From positions 1-24,052 of the forward strand of contig JBBTQZ010000005.1 of NCBI GenBank assembly GCA_038065435.1: a stretch of 24,052 nucleotides of DNA, given 5' to 3'. Below the pieces are notes generated by a model. That model worked only from the letters and a program-made list of their open reading frames with translations. It was not told the DNA's origin and ran no database searches. Below are positions 6,046 to 13,312 of the stretch, one piece after another. Both the position numbers and the translations under genes were made by a program. Position 1 is the first letter of the stretch, and each line of letters starts with the position of its first letter. This stretch comes from JBBTQZ01 sp038065435. Lineage in GTDB: Bacteria > Patescibacteriota > Minisyncoccia > Phycocordibacterales > WO2-35-19.

Positions 6046-7818
6046 TTACAAACTGTTTACTTCCTCAAATGGTATGATGCGATCAAAAGCCTTCAGAATC
6101 GCGTCTTCCTTCATTGTCATCATGCCTTTTTTGCGAGCGCTCTTCCATATCTCCTGTTCTGTAGGACTCTTCAGTATAATTTGTTCAAGCTCTTTATCTA
6201 CTTCCAAAACTTCCATCACAGCTGTTCTGCCCCTTACTCCATTCGGACAATTTGGTCCAGGAGATATCTCAAAGAATTCCTTGCCAAATTTTAGATCTTT
6301 TTTATAAATGTCAGGTAGATCTTCAAATTGTTTTTGGACCATCACCTGTATTCCTCCTTCCATTCTTATAGGCTTTCCAGCGCCCGGACAGAGTGAGCGA
6401 ACAAGGCGTTGAGCTATAGCCAATACCAAGGTTGGCGCTATAAGATACGGATCAACACCCATATCAATAAGCCTCGGCACCACTCCAATAGCGTTGTTGG
6501 TATGTATGGTAGAAAGAACCAAGTGTCCAGTCAAAGCGGCTTGTATGGCAAGCTGAGCGGTTTCTTTGTCTCTTATCTCCCCCACCATTATTATATCTGG
6601 ATCTTGACGCAGAGTGGTACGCAAACCAGAAGCAAAAGTGTAGCCTATCTCTGGCTTCATTTGAGATTGGCTCATTCCTTCTATGTTGTATTCTATTGGA
6701 TCTTCTAGAGAGAGTACGTTTTTATGCTCTCTATCTACTTCATTTATCATAGAATACAGCGTGGTTGATTTACCGCTACCAGTTGGACCAGATATAAGTA
6801 TCATACCGTAAGGTCTCTCTAAGGCGCTTTTTATTTTGGCCAAATTGACCGCTGTAAGTCCCAAATTATCGATTTTTAGCACCCCTTTCTCTTGATCCAA
6901 AATACGGATAACCACTTTTTCACCAAAGTAAGTTGGGAAAGTAGAAACACGAAAATCAACTTTTCTATTGTTGAGTGTGGCGCTAAACCTACCATCTTGA
7001 GGCTTGCGTTTCTCGTCTAATCTCATGTTGGACATGATCTTTATCCTAGCTACAACGGCAGAATGTATTCTTGCCGGCAAAACCAAGCTTGTATTCATAA
7101 GGCCATCCACCCTAAAACGTATCTTAACATTTGTCGCCGTTGGTTCTACATGAATATCTGACGCCCGACCATCTATGGCATAGCGCAACATAGTAGCTAC
7201 TATCTTTGTCACGGGAGCAGTCTCCACATTACTTGCAGTCATACCCCCAGTGGTATCGGAAAGATCTGTTTGTACTCCCACCTCAGATATCTCTTGACTC
7301 TTTTTTTCTTTTTCATCCAGTCCTTGATCCTTGTCCTTTGAACTATCTACCATAAATTCCGTCTCAAGCTCAGTTAAAGCTTTGGTCACTTCTCCAGATA
7401 AGCCTTTATATAGAGCGAAAACTTTTTGAAAATCTTCTTCAGAAATAAGGAAAATTTTGAATGCAATATTTGCTTTGGAGGAAATAAAATTGAGAGCATC
7501 TCTAGCGGAGATGTTGTCTGGATCTACAAAACCAACTTGCAGAATATTATCCTTTATACCTATAGGTACAAAATTGTAGTAAGCAGACGCTTCTTCTGGA
7601 ACATAATCTAAAACAGTGCTGTTTATTAAAGAGAGATCTACATTTTCAAGAGGTACTCCATAATAATCACTTTTGGCTTTTAAAATATCTTCTTTGTCTA
7701 TACTCATGGAAGAAAGAGCTTCTTCCAGAGAAATTCCTTTAGAAATTTTTTGCTTTATAAAAGCCAAATCTTTGGTCTCTATCAAGCCATTTTTTACCAA
7801 GACATCTAAAACGCTCAT
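6046..7818 (-). CDS. pilB: Pilus extension ATPase PilB
   Basis: A 590-residue GspE/PilB ATPase that powers pilus polymerisation. An N-terminal MshEN-type domain (about residues 1-150) is followed by a charged Lys/Glu/Asp-rich linker (about 155-190) and the ATPase core: Walker A GPTGSGKST (about 341-349), Walker B DIIMVGEIRD (about 409) and the His box TGHLVLSTIHTNNA (about 429). MshEN domains can bind c-di-GMP in relatives; whether this one does is unknown. The four-cysteine zinc motif usual in PilB is reduced to one Cys on each side (LCPGAGK and PNCPNGVRG). It follows the small PilP-like gene by 16 bases. Confidence 0.96.
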   Translation of the reverse strand: MSVLDVLVKNGLIETKDLAFIKQKISKGISLEEALSSMSIDKEDILKAKSDYYGVPLENVDLSLINSTVLDYVPEEASAYYNFVPIGIKDNILQVGFVDPDNISARDALNFISSKANIAFKIFLISEEDFQKVFALYKGLSGEVTKALTELETEFMVDSSKDKDQGLDEKEKKSQEISEVGVQTDLSDTTGGMTASNVETAPVTKIVATMLRYAIDGRASDIHVEPTATNVKIRFRVDGLMNTSLVLPARIHSAVVARIKIMSNMRLDEKRKPQDGRFSATLNNRKVDFRVSTFPTYFGEKVVIRILDQEKGVLKIDNLGLTAVNLAKIKSALERPYGMILISGPTGSGKSTTLYSMINEVDREHKNVLSLEDPIEYNIEGMSQSQMKPEIGYTFASGLRTTLRQDPDIIMVGEIRDKETAQLAIQAALTGHLVLSTIHTNNAIGVVPRLIDMGVDPYLIAPTLVLAIAQRLVRSLCPGAGKPIRMEGGIQVMVQKQFEDLPDIYKKDLKFGKEFFEISPGPNCPNGVRGRTAVMEVLEVDKELEQIILKSPTEQEIWKSARKKGMMTMKEDAILKAFDRIIPFEEVNSL

Positions 7819-7834
7819 ATTTTTATACCAAAAA

Positions 7835-8122
7835 TTATTTACCTAAAATAGTCGCAAATGGATTGGTTCTACCTTTAGATACAGTCGGTAATGCACTTTC
7901 TATACTCTCAAAGCTAGAAAATTTAGGATCATTCAATATTCCGGTATCAAACCCAATCTGTTCTATCTTTTTAAGACTTTCATCTATCTTGGGGCTAAGC
8001 TCTGAAGGATCGGTAGGACCTACTGCAGAAGTAGTTGAAAATTGATTCTTGTAAAAAACACTACTAAGAGCAACGAGTATTGCTAGAAGTATGGCTGCAT
8101 TTTTGTTTTTATTTTGCTTCAT
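7835..8122 (-). CDS. Small membrane-anchored pilus assembly protein (PilP-like position)
   Basis: A 95-residue protein with a basic start (MKQNKNKN), one hydrophobic segment at about residues 9-24, then an extracytoplasmic stretch that may be partly helical, ending in GRTNPFATILGK. A terminal Gly-Arg-x-(Asp/Asn)-Pro-Phe motif resembles the RDPF-type motif of PilP lipoproteins. Its place right after pilM, pilN and pilO matches that of pilP in proteobacterial operons. It has no lipobox cysteine, and no secretin partner lies nearby. Orthology to PilP is inferred from motif and synteny only. Confidence 0.75.
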   Translation of the reverse strand: MKQNKNKNAAILLAILVALSSVFYKNQFSTTSAVGPTDPSELSPKIDESLKKIEQIGFDTGILNDPKFSSFESIESALPTVSKGRTNPFATILGK

Positions 8123-8139
8123 ATTTTTGTGGTTTTATT

Positions 8140-8679
8140 TCAATCCGCCCAATAAGTATCAAAGGAGATTTGATAAGTGTATTTATTTTTATCGCCAGAT
8201 GTAATATAAATAGATTTGATATCTAGAATACGCAAACTGCGCTCTAAATCATCCAAAAAGCTGTTGAACTTATCGTAATTAGCCTCAAATCTAAAGCTGA
8301 TGGTAGCTGAATTCAACTTCTTTGCTTCGCTTGCTTCTGCTATGGATTCGGCATTGTTTGAATGGTCTGTGGAAACAACACCGTCTATCGCTATACCATA
8401 TTTAGAAGCTACTACATCAATATCCGAAACAAGTTTTACAAAATTTAAAGAGCTCGGGATGAGTGTCTCTATTTTCTGAACATCCTTAGCACTGACATTG
8501 TTGAACTCGGCAAGCAGAGTGTTCTTCCTTTCTTCTATATTTTTAGACTTGTCTATCATCTCTTCATACGAATCTTTCTCGTTAAGGAGAATTGATATAT
8601 CGCTAAACGTCGGTATGGTAAAAGCATAGATAACAGAACCGGTGATTATTACGTATGAAAGTATGCTTGTGTTGCTCAT
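8140..8679 (-). CDS. pilO: Pilus alignment protein PilO-like
   Basis: A 179-residue bitopic membrane protein: a hydrophobic segment at about residues 5-25, a coiled-coil stretch (LNEKDSYEEMIDKSKNIEERK), then a ferredoxin-like periplasmic-type domain with the PilO-like run IETLIPSSLNFVKLVSDIDVVASKYGI (given here as two joined pieces: IETLIPSSLNFVK and LVSDIDVVASKYGI). PilO pairs with PilN and links the cytoplasmic PilM ring to the outside. It starts 12 bases after pilN. The family is poorly conserved, so part of the call rests on gene order. Confidence 0.85.
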   Translation of the reverse strand: MSNTSILSYVIITGSVIYAFTIPTFSDISILLNEKDSYEEMIDKSKNIEERKNTLLAEFNNVSAKDVQKIETLIPSSLNFVKLVSDIDVVASKYGIAIDGVVSTDHSNNAESIAEASEAKKLNSATISFRFEANYDKFNSFLDDLERSLRILDIKSIYITSGDKNKYTYQISFDTYWAD

Positions 8680-8691
8680 AAAATTTTGATA

Positions 8692-9366
8692 TTACAAATC
8701 TTCCAAATCTGGTATTTCAAGATCCAGCTCTGTTAGAGAGGTGTCCTCTAGAGAAGAAGTGGTTTTCTCTGTTTGGTTACTTACAACATCGGTCGCATAA
8801 ATGGCCGAAGATGGGTCTATCAAGATAGAGAGTTTGAACGACACTAGCCCTCCTTCAGTCAAAGAAAGTTCTGAAAAATTTACACTTTTTATATCTTTTA
8901 TTTTCGATAAGATACCTTCTTGCGAGGCAAGGCTAGAATAACCACCCGCTTGACCATTCAGGATTATGTTTATATCTCCCTCCGGCATAAATTGATAATT
9001 AAACTCTCTGAAAGAGACGCTCTGAAGAGTGTTTTCCTCCAAAAGTCGAAGGAAATTGGAAACCACACGATGCCTCATCACAACTCCTTTGGCCGCAGTA
9101 AGCTTTTTACTGAAAGCAAACATTTTGTCTATACTTTCTGTATCTACAGTACTCTCTGCTAGAGCAAGCTCTGATCGGAGTTCTACTATAGAACCCTTGA
9201 TAATTTGTTTGTATGCGATGAGACCAGCGGTTGTAAGAAGGGTCAGTATAAATAGAAGCACGATTATTGTACCGAAAAAACCGGTACCTTTTCTAGGTTC
9301 GATCGTAGCACTCAACCCCCCAACGCCTTTTGGTATAAATGATGATTGGAAATTGCTTACCGACAT
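8692..9366 (-). CDS. pilN: Pilus alignment protein PilN-like
   Basis: A 224-residue bitopic protein. The cytoplasmic N-terminus (FQSSFIPKGVGGLSA, the region that in PilN binds PilM) is followed by one membrane segment at about residues 30-52, a coiled coil (VELRSELALAESTVD) and a PilN-type extracytoplasmic domain. The C-terminus is acidic (LTELDLEIPDLEDL). It lies between pilM and pilO. A TATAAT on the minus strand at 9376-9381, in the 57-base gap after pilM, might be an internal promoter, but it lacks a recognisable -35 box. Confidence 0.85.
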   Translation of the reverse strand: MSVSNFQSSFIPKGVGGLSATIEPRKGTGFFGTIIVLLFILTLLTTAGLIAYKQIIKGSIVELRSELALAESTVDTESIDKMFAFSKKLTAAKGVVMRHRVVSNFLRLLEENTLQSVSFREFNYQFMPEGDINIILNGQAGGYSSLASQEGILSKIKDIKSVNFSELSLTEGGLVSFKLSILIDPSSAIYATDVVSNQTEKTTSSLEDTSLTELDLEIPDLEDL

Positions 9367-9423
9367 ATTAGATTAATTATACCTCATATAAAAAATGCAA
9401 GTATAATTTTATGTTGATTACTC

Positions 9424-10527
9424 CTATATGTCTTCCAAGCACCTGAGAGCACAGCCGACAGCCACAGCAAATTCTGGTCCAGTTTGACGGAGGATATTTT
9501 CTAGAAAGGCTGGTACCTGCACTTTCTCAAATGGATTACCCGCCACTACTTCAACTTTAAAATTTTGAGCTGCTAGATCTCTAAAACCTCGCAAAGCAGA
9601 GCCCCCACCGATCATCATTACCGATTTAATGTTACGATTATGCTTTTTCTGATATTCAAAGAGAAAATGATTGGCTTCAGAGAATATGTGATCAGCTACA
9701 AGTACTGCTGATTCAGTCAGATCTACACCTGTACTAGTCTTGCCCATACCTACAGTTCTCTTCATCATCTCTGATTCTTCCATAGAAAGACCGGTCATCC
9801 TTGATATATTGCTAGTTATTTCCTGCGAACCACGATTGATGGTGTGAGAATATTCCACAATTCCACGCTCTATCAGATAAAGCTTTGTGGTAGAAGCTCC
9901 CATATCAAAAATCAATACGGGACCAGAATGGCCTTCCAAAACAGCTCTGATGGAACTGAAGACCTCTATTTCAAAAAACTTTGCTTCCAGAGCCGTCCTC
10001 TCTACTATTTCTTTATACTGATTGATAATATTGTTGTGTATGGCTACCAAAAGAAGCTGGATCTTTTTATTCTTCTGTTTTTCTTCCGATCCTTCTTCAT
10101 CTTCTTTCTTCACTGGCGGAATAACCGACCAGTCTATAGTCACTTCGCTCATAGGCACTGGTATATACTTGCGAGCTTCGGTAGCAACTATTGTCGCAAG
10201 CTCTTTTTGCCCCACATCTGGCAATTCCATAACAGAAAGAAGGCTCGCCTTAAAAGGTATCGCCATACCACAAACTTTGGTAGTTATGGCAACCTCTTTT
10301 TCAGAAAGAAGATCGTTCAAGGCTTCAATTATTTTTTCAGTAGGCAAATTGACTGATTGGCCAATGATAGCTCCGCCATAAGGCCCCAAAGAAAGCTCGC
10401 CGTAAGTCTCCAGAATCGCTTTTTCACCTTTCTTCTTGAGCTCTACTACCTTTATAGCCGAAGAACCTATATCTATGCCTATGGCCCTCTTTTCTTCTTT
10501 ATTGAAAATAGATGATAAAAAGCTCAT
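9424..10527 (-). CDS. pilM: Pilus assembly actin-like ATPase PilM
   Basis: A 367-residue actin/FtsA-fold cytoplasmic protein. The first phosphate motif is IGIDIGSSAIKVVEL (about residues 16-30), the second PVLIFDMGASTTKLYLIE (about 203-220), and the adenosine motif VMMIGGGSALRGF is near 305. PilM forms the ring that recruits PilN and contacts the motors. It is the first gene of the pilus operon and divergent from comF, with only 18 bases between the two start codons. There is no Shine-Dalgarno; the inferred promoter leaves almost no leader. Confidence 0.95.
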   Translation of the reverse strand: MSFLSSIFNKEEKRAIGIDIGSSAIKVVELKKKGEKAILETYGELSLGPYGGAIIGQSVNLPTEKIIEALNDLLSEKEVAITTKVCGMAIPFKASLLSVMELPDVGQKELATIVATEARKYIPVPMSEVTIDWSVIPPVKKEDEEGSEEKQKNKKIQLLLVAIHNNIINQYKEIVERTALEAKFFEIEVFSSIRAVLEGHSGPVLIFDMGASTTKLYLIERGIVEYSHTINRGSQEITSNISRMTGLSMEESEMMKRTVGMGKTSTGVDLTESAVLVADHIFSEANHFLFEYQKKHNRNIKSVMMIGGGSALRGFRDLAAQNFKVEVVAGNPFEKVQVPAFLENILRQTGPEFAVAVGCALRCLEDI

Positions 10528-10537
10528 ATGTAATAGA

Positions 10538-10546
10538 ATTATAACA
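10538..10546 (-). promoter_or_regulatory. Extended -10 promoter of the pilus operon
   Basis: The minus strand reads TGTTATAAT, a perfect extended -10 element; no good -35 box is needed or seen. Transcription would begin near 10531, about 4 bases before the pilM ATG, giving a nearly leaderless mRNA. The element overlaps the first base of the comF start codon on the other strand. Confidence 0.5.
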
Positions 10547-11187
10547 TGCTCAAAATTTTGAACACTCTTTTAGATTGGATTACTCCAGAGGATACACGCA
10601 TAGCCAAAATGCTCTCTCTTGGCCCCACCGCCTTAAACCAGATACTCCCAAGGTCCAACCTGATACAGCGAGATATCCTTGCCTTATTCGATTACCAAAA
10701 TAAGATGGTGAGGCTCCTTGTCCGATCTATGAAATTCAAAAACAACCCAAAAGTAAAAAGGCTTTTAGCGGAAATACTTTATGAGGCCTTTACAGATATG
10801 GCTATGGATATAAAGCTTTTTCAAGGAGCTCTGCCTACGTTAATTCCCGTACCTATGAGTAAAAAAGAGAGAAATAAAAGAGGCTGGAATCAATCTGAAG
10901 AATTGGTTAAAGAGATGGTGCTCATATCTAAAGGCCGAGTAGAAGCCGAGCTTGGCTTGCTTTCCAAAGTTCGCGACACCAAAAGCCAGATACTTCTCTC
11001 TAGAGAAGAGAGACTCAAAAATGTCTTGGGGAGTATGCAAGTTTTTGATTCCAAAAATATTTTAAAAGATAGGGTCGTAATCGTCCTAGACGACATTCAC
11101 ACCACCGGAAGCACCTTCAGCGAAGCTCGTCGCGCCCTCCTCCTCGCCGGCACTAAAAAAGTCTACGGTCTCTTTTTGGCACATTAG
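10546..11187 (+). CDS. ComF-family phosphoribosyltransferase-like competence protein
   Basis: A 213-residue ComFC-like protein. The C-terminal type I phosphoribosyltransferase domain carries the PRPP-binding motif VVIVLDDIHTTGST (residues 177-190), preceded by the ComF signature IPVPMSKKERNKRGWNQSEEL (residues 100-120; the core is KRGWNQ). The N-terminal CxxC zinc finger of standard ComF is absent: the protein contains no cysteine. ComF proteins are needed for uptake of transforming DNA in several bacteria, and the divergent pilus operon fits this. Its substrate is unknown. A -10-like TAGAAT at 10534-10539 would place the transcript start on the ATG itself. It ends 28 bases from the convergent rplE, with no terminator visible between them. 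Confidence 0.88.
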   Translation: MLKILNTLLDWITPEDTRIAKMLSLGPTALNQILPRSNLIQRDILALFDYQNKMVRLLVRSMKFKNNPKVKRLLAEILYEAFTDMAMDIKLFQGALPTLIPVPMSKKERNKRGWNQSEELVKEMVLISKGRVEAELGLLSKVRDTKSQILLSREERLKNVLGSMQVFDSKNILKDRVVIVLDDIHTTGSTFSEARRALLLAGTKKVYGLFLAH

Positions 11188-11215
11188 AGTGACAGTAAAG
11201 GAAATGAAATGCGAA

Positions 11216-11752
11216 TTATTTTTTCTTGAATGGGAAGCCGAGATGGGTAAGAAAAGTAAGGGCAGATTCTTTGGTTTTTTGGTTGGTGACGAGTGTGACA
11301 GAGAAGCCAAAAACATCTTTCAAATCTTCATCACTAGTTTCTGGAAAAACAGTGTTTTCTTTCAACCCAAGCGTATAGTTGCCCATATCATCAAAAGCGT
11401 CCTTAGAGATGCCTCTGAAGTCTTTGGTGCGCGGTAGGGCTATATTTAAAAGTCTATCCAAAAAACTCCACATTTTTTCTCCACGCAAAGTAACAGCTAT
11501 ACCGACTATATCTCCCTCTCTAGTTTTAAAAGTAGCGATAGATTTTTTGGTCCCCCTTTTTGTTGGTTTTTGGCCGGTAATTTTGGCAAGCCTATCTACT
11601 ACAATATCTGCTTTCTTTTTATCTTTAAAGGAGCCGACACCAGAATTTATAACCACCTTCAATATTTTGGGTGATTGCATCACATTTTTCAGCCCCAGTT
11701 TTTCTTTGAGCTCTGGAAATGCTTTTTTTGTTTTTTCTTTAAGTGATTTCAT
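11216..11752 (-). CDS. rplE: Ribosomal protein L5
   Basis: A 178-residue L5 of normal length, binding 5S rRNA in the central protuberance of the large subunit. Recognisable motifs are KILKVVINSGVGSF near the N-terminus, ITGQKPTKRGTKKSIATFK, the glycine-containing VTLRGEKMWSFLDRLLNIALPRTKDFRG, cut here into RGEKMWSFLDRLL and ALPRTKDFRG, and the terminal LTHLGFPF. It starts 1 base after rplX. In most bacteria S14 and S8 follow L5; here the next gene is the convergent comF, so the cluster stops at L5. Confidence 0.97.
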   Translation of the reverse strand: MKSLKEKTKKAFPELKEKLGLKNVMQSPKILKVVINSGVGSFKDKKKADIVVDRLAKITGQKPTKRGTKKSIATFKTREGDIVGIAVTLRGEKMWSFLDRLLNIALPRTKDFRGISKDAFDDMGNYTLGLKENTVFPETSDEDLKDVFGFSVTLVTNQKTKESALTFLTHLGFPFKKK

Positions 11753-11753
11753 A

Positions 11754-11969
11754 TTATATTTTCTTTACGTTGGACACATGCATAGGATAGGCTACCTCTA
11801 TCACTTTTCCTTTCTCACCCTGCTTTCTTGGCTTTTGATGTTTCTTCCTCATATTCAAACCTTCAAGCAAAACCATGCTGTCTTTGGGGAAAGCTCTCAC
11901 AACAGGCGCACTTTTGCCCTTTTCTTTGCCTGTGATTACTATTACTTTGTCTCCTTTTTTTATTTTCAT
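11754..11969 (-). CDS. rplX: Ribosomal protein L24 (short form)
   Basis: A 71-residue L24, an assembly-initiating protein near the exit tunnel. The N-terminal KOW motif (KIKKGDKVIVITGKEKGKSA) and the NMRKKHQKPRKQGEKG segment are clear. Typical bacterial L24 is about 100 residues; this one stops after MHVSNVKKI and lacks the usual C-terminal extension, as expected of a reduced ribosome. The 59-base gap upstream holds a C-rich hairpin and an A-rich stretch immediately before the ATG. Confidence 0.95.
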   Translation of the reverse strand: MKIKKGDKVIVITGKEKGKSAPVVRAFPKDSMVLLEGLNMRKKHQKPRKQGEKGKVIEVAYPMHVSNVKKI

Positions 11970-11990
11970 ATTTTTATCTTTTTTTGTTTT

Positions 11991-12028
11991 CCCTCCCCTT
12001 AATCAAGGGGAGGGATCAAAGGGTGGGG
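11991..12028 (-). repeat. C-rich palindromic element between L14 and L24
   Basis: CCCTCCCCTT (11991-12000) and AAGGGGAGGG (12005-12014) form a perfect 10-pair stem with a 4-base loop AATC, followed on the plus strand by ATCAAAGGGTGGGGTT, which runs into the rplN stop codon. On the minus-strand mRNA the stem is followed by A-rich sequence rather than U, so it is not a terminator there. The composition and the GGGTGGGGTT tail resemble the element inside argS. Confidence 0.75.
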
Positions 12029-12406
12029 TTAAATAACCTCTGGCGCTAGCGACACTATAGCCTGATGGCCCGCTTCAGCTATTTCTCTAGTTATAGGCCC
12101 AAAAATGCGGTTTGCCCTAGGTATGATCTCAGTTTTCTTCTTATCTACCACTATTACGGCATTCTCATCAAAGCGTATGTAAGATCCGTCTTTGCGTCTA
12201 AGGGGATTCCTCTGTCTGACTACAAGCCCAAGAAGTATATCTTTCTTTTTTATCTCTTTTCTCGGTTCAGCTTTTTGGACAGAAAACTTCACCAACTCCC
12301 CTATTTGAGCATAACGCTTTTTGGAGCTACCAAGTATTTTGAAAACACGCCCGATCTTTGCTCCGGAATTGTCCGCCACTTTTACTATTGATCTTGCTTG
12401 TATCAT
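12029..12406 (-). CDS. rplN: Ribosomal protein L14
   Basis: A 125-residue L14, slightly longer than the usual 122. It opens with MIQARSIVKVADNSGAKIGRV and contains the conserved GSYIRFDENAVIVVDKKKTE region and the terminal IVSLAPEVI. It binds 23S rRNA and forms an intersubunit bridge. It starts 5 bases after rpsQ. A loop of a few residues (AEPRKEIKKKDI) replaces the shorter form in model species. Confidence 0.97.
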   Translation of the reverse strand: MIQARSIVKVADNSGAKIGRVFKILGSSKKRYAQIGELVKFSVQKAEPRKEIKKKDILLGLVVRQRNPLRRKDGSYIRFDENAVIVVDKKKTEIIPRANRIFGPITREIAEAGHQAIVSLAPEVI

Positions 12407-12411
12407 GTTTT

Positions 12412-12660
12412 TTAAATTATTGTGAAATGTTTGGTCTTAGATATCGGCCGTGTCTCTCTGATCTCCACCTTATCACCCACTTTTTTGGTATTACCCAAAT
12501 CGTGTACTTTGTACTTTTTGTGTACCTTGTAATACTTCTTGTATTTGGGGTGCTTCACAAATCTCTGCACCTTTACCACAATGGTGTCTTTCATTTTATC
12601 TGATGTCACGACTCCATTCAGAATTTTACCTTTATTTTTTTCTTCTATTGCTTGATTCAT
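12412..12660 (-). CDS. rpsQ: Ribosomal protein S17
   Basis: An 82-residue S17 of typical length, an OB-fold protein binding 16S rRNA early in assembly. Visible family features are LNGVVTSDKMKDTIVVKVQR, KHPKYKKYYK and the C-terminal VGDKVEIRETRPISKTKHF. It follows rpmC by 5 bases. Confidence 0.96.
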   Translation of the reverse strand: MNQAIEEKNKGKILNGVVTSDKMKDTIVVKVQRFVKHPKYKKYYKVHKKYKVHDLGNTKKVGDKVEIRETRPISKTKHFTII

Positions 12661-12665
12661 AATTC

Positions 12666-12851
12666 TTAATTCTTGATTCTAATCACTGTCTTGATCCTGG
12701 CTATTTGTCTTTTGGTGTTTGAGTACTCTTTCACATTTTTTGCTTTTGCGCCAGCTACACCAAAACGAATATCTCGCAGCGCTATCTGTTTTTCATGAAG
12801 ATCTTTTTCTAGTTCTTCCTTGCTCTTCTTTTTTAATTCTTTGGCTTTCAT
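12666..12851 (-). CDS. rpmC: Ribosomal protein L29
   Basis: A 61-residue helical hairpin protein at the tunnel exit. It begins MKAKELKKKSKEELEKDLHE and ends with KRQIARIKTVIRIKN, matching L29 in both helices. It sits 2 bases after rplP in the usual order L16-L29-S17. Confidence 0.94.
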   Translation of the reverse strand: MKAKELKKKSKEELEKDLHEKQIALRDIRFGVAGAKAKNVKEYSNTKRQIARIKTVIRIKN

Positions 12852-12853
12852 TG

Positions 12854-13273
12854 TTATTGTCGTTCTACTATTTTTACTTTAACCGGTAATTTGGTGCCAC
12901 CCTTACGCAAAGCTTCCTTGGCAACAGGGGGCGTCGCTCCATCTACTTCAAAAATCACTTGTCCGGGAAGCACTTGCACATGGTAGCCCTCTATATCACC
13001 CTTACCTTTACCCATTTTCACTTCAGCCGGCTTTTTGGTGAAAGGCTTGTCCGGAAAGATGCGTATCCATACTCTGCCAGTCTTTCCCAGACTTCTCGTA
13101 ATAGTCTTTCTTGCCGACTCTATCTGATTGGAAGTTATTCTGTGAGCAGAAGTAGCCTTCAAACCATGGGAACCGAAAGAAACAGTCACCCCTCTTGTAG
13201 CAGGGCTTATTTTGGCTGGGTTCTTCCTCATCACTTGCCATTTTCTATATTTAACTTTTTTAGGAAACAACAT
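12854..13273 (-). CDS. rplP: Ribosomal protein L16
   Basis: A 139-residue L16, at the A-site side of the large subunit. Family features are MLFPKKVKYRKWQ, VSFGSHGLKATSAHRITSNQ, RKTITRSLGKTGRVWIRIFP, PAEVKMGKGKGDIEGY and PVAKEALRKGGTKLP. The sequence around residue 80 (MGKGKG), near the site of the known L16 arginine modification, is conserved. The 39-base spacer from rpsC contains an 18-base repeat. Confidence 0.97.
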   Translation of the reverse strand: MLFPKKVKYRKWQVMRKNPAKISPATRGVTVSFGSHGLKATSAHRITSNQIESARKTITRSLGKTGRVWIRIFPDKPFTKKPAEVKMGKGKGDIEGYHVQVLPGQVIFEVDGATPPVAKEALRKGGTKLPVKVKIVERQ

Positions 13274-13281
13274 AATAATAT

Positions 13282-13299
13282 ATTAAAAGATTGAAAATT
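13282..13299 (-). repeat. 18-base intercistronic repeat, copy before rplP
   Basis: ATTAAAAGATTGAAAATT on the plus strand, identical to 13977-13994. It ends 8 bases before the rplP ATG. The longer stretch AATCTTAAATTTT beside it on the minus strand is nearly repeated in the pilin leader near 3300-3316. Confidence 0.65.
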
Positions 13300-13312
13300 T
13301 AAGATTCTAAAA

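Noticed and set aside
10060..10200. A charged insert in PilM (EDEEGSEEKQKNKK) as a possible further repeat insertion.
   Set aside because: The DNA there shows no palindrome or direct repeat; it looks like an ordinary variable loop.
11379..12002. A 207-codon plus-strand frame opposite rplE and rplX.
   Set aside because: It is antisense to two unmistakable ribosomal protein genes; the hydrophobic translation comes from their Lys-rich coding strand.
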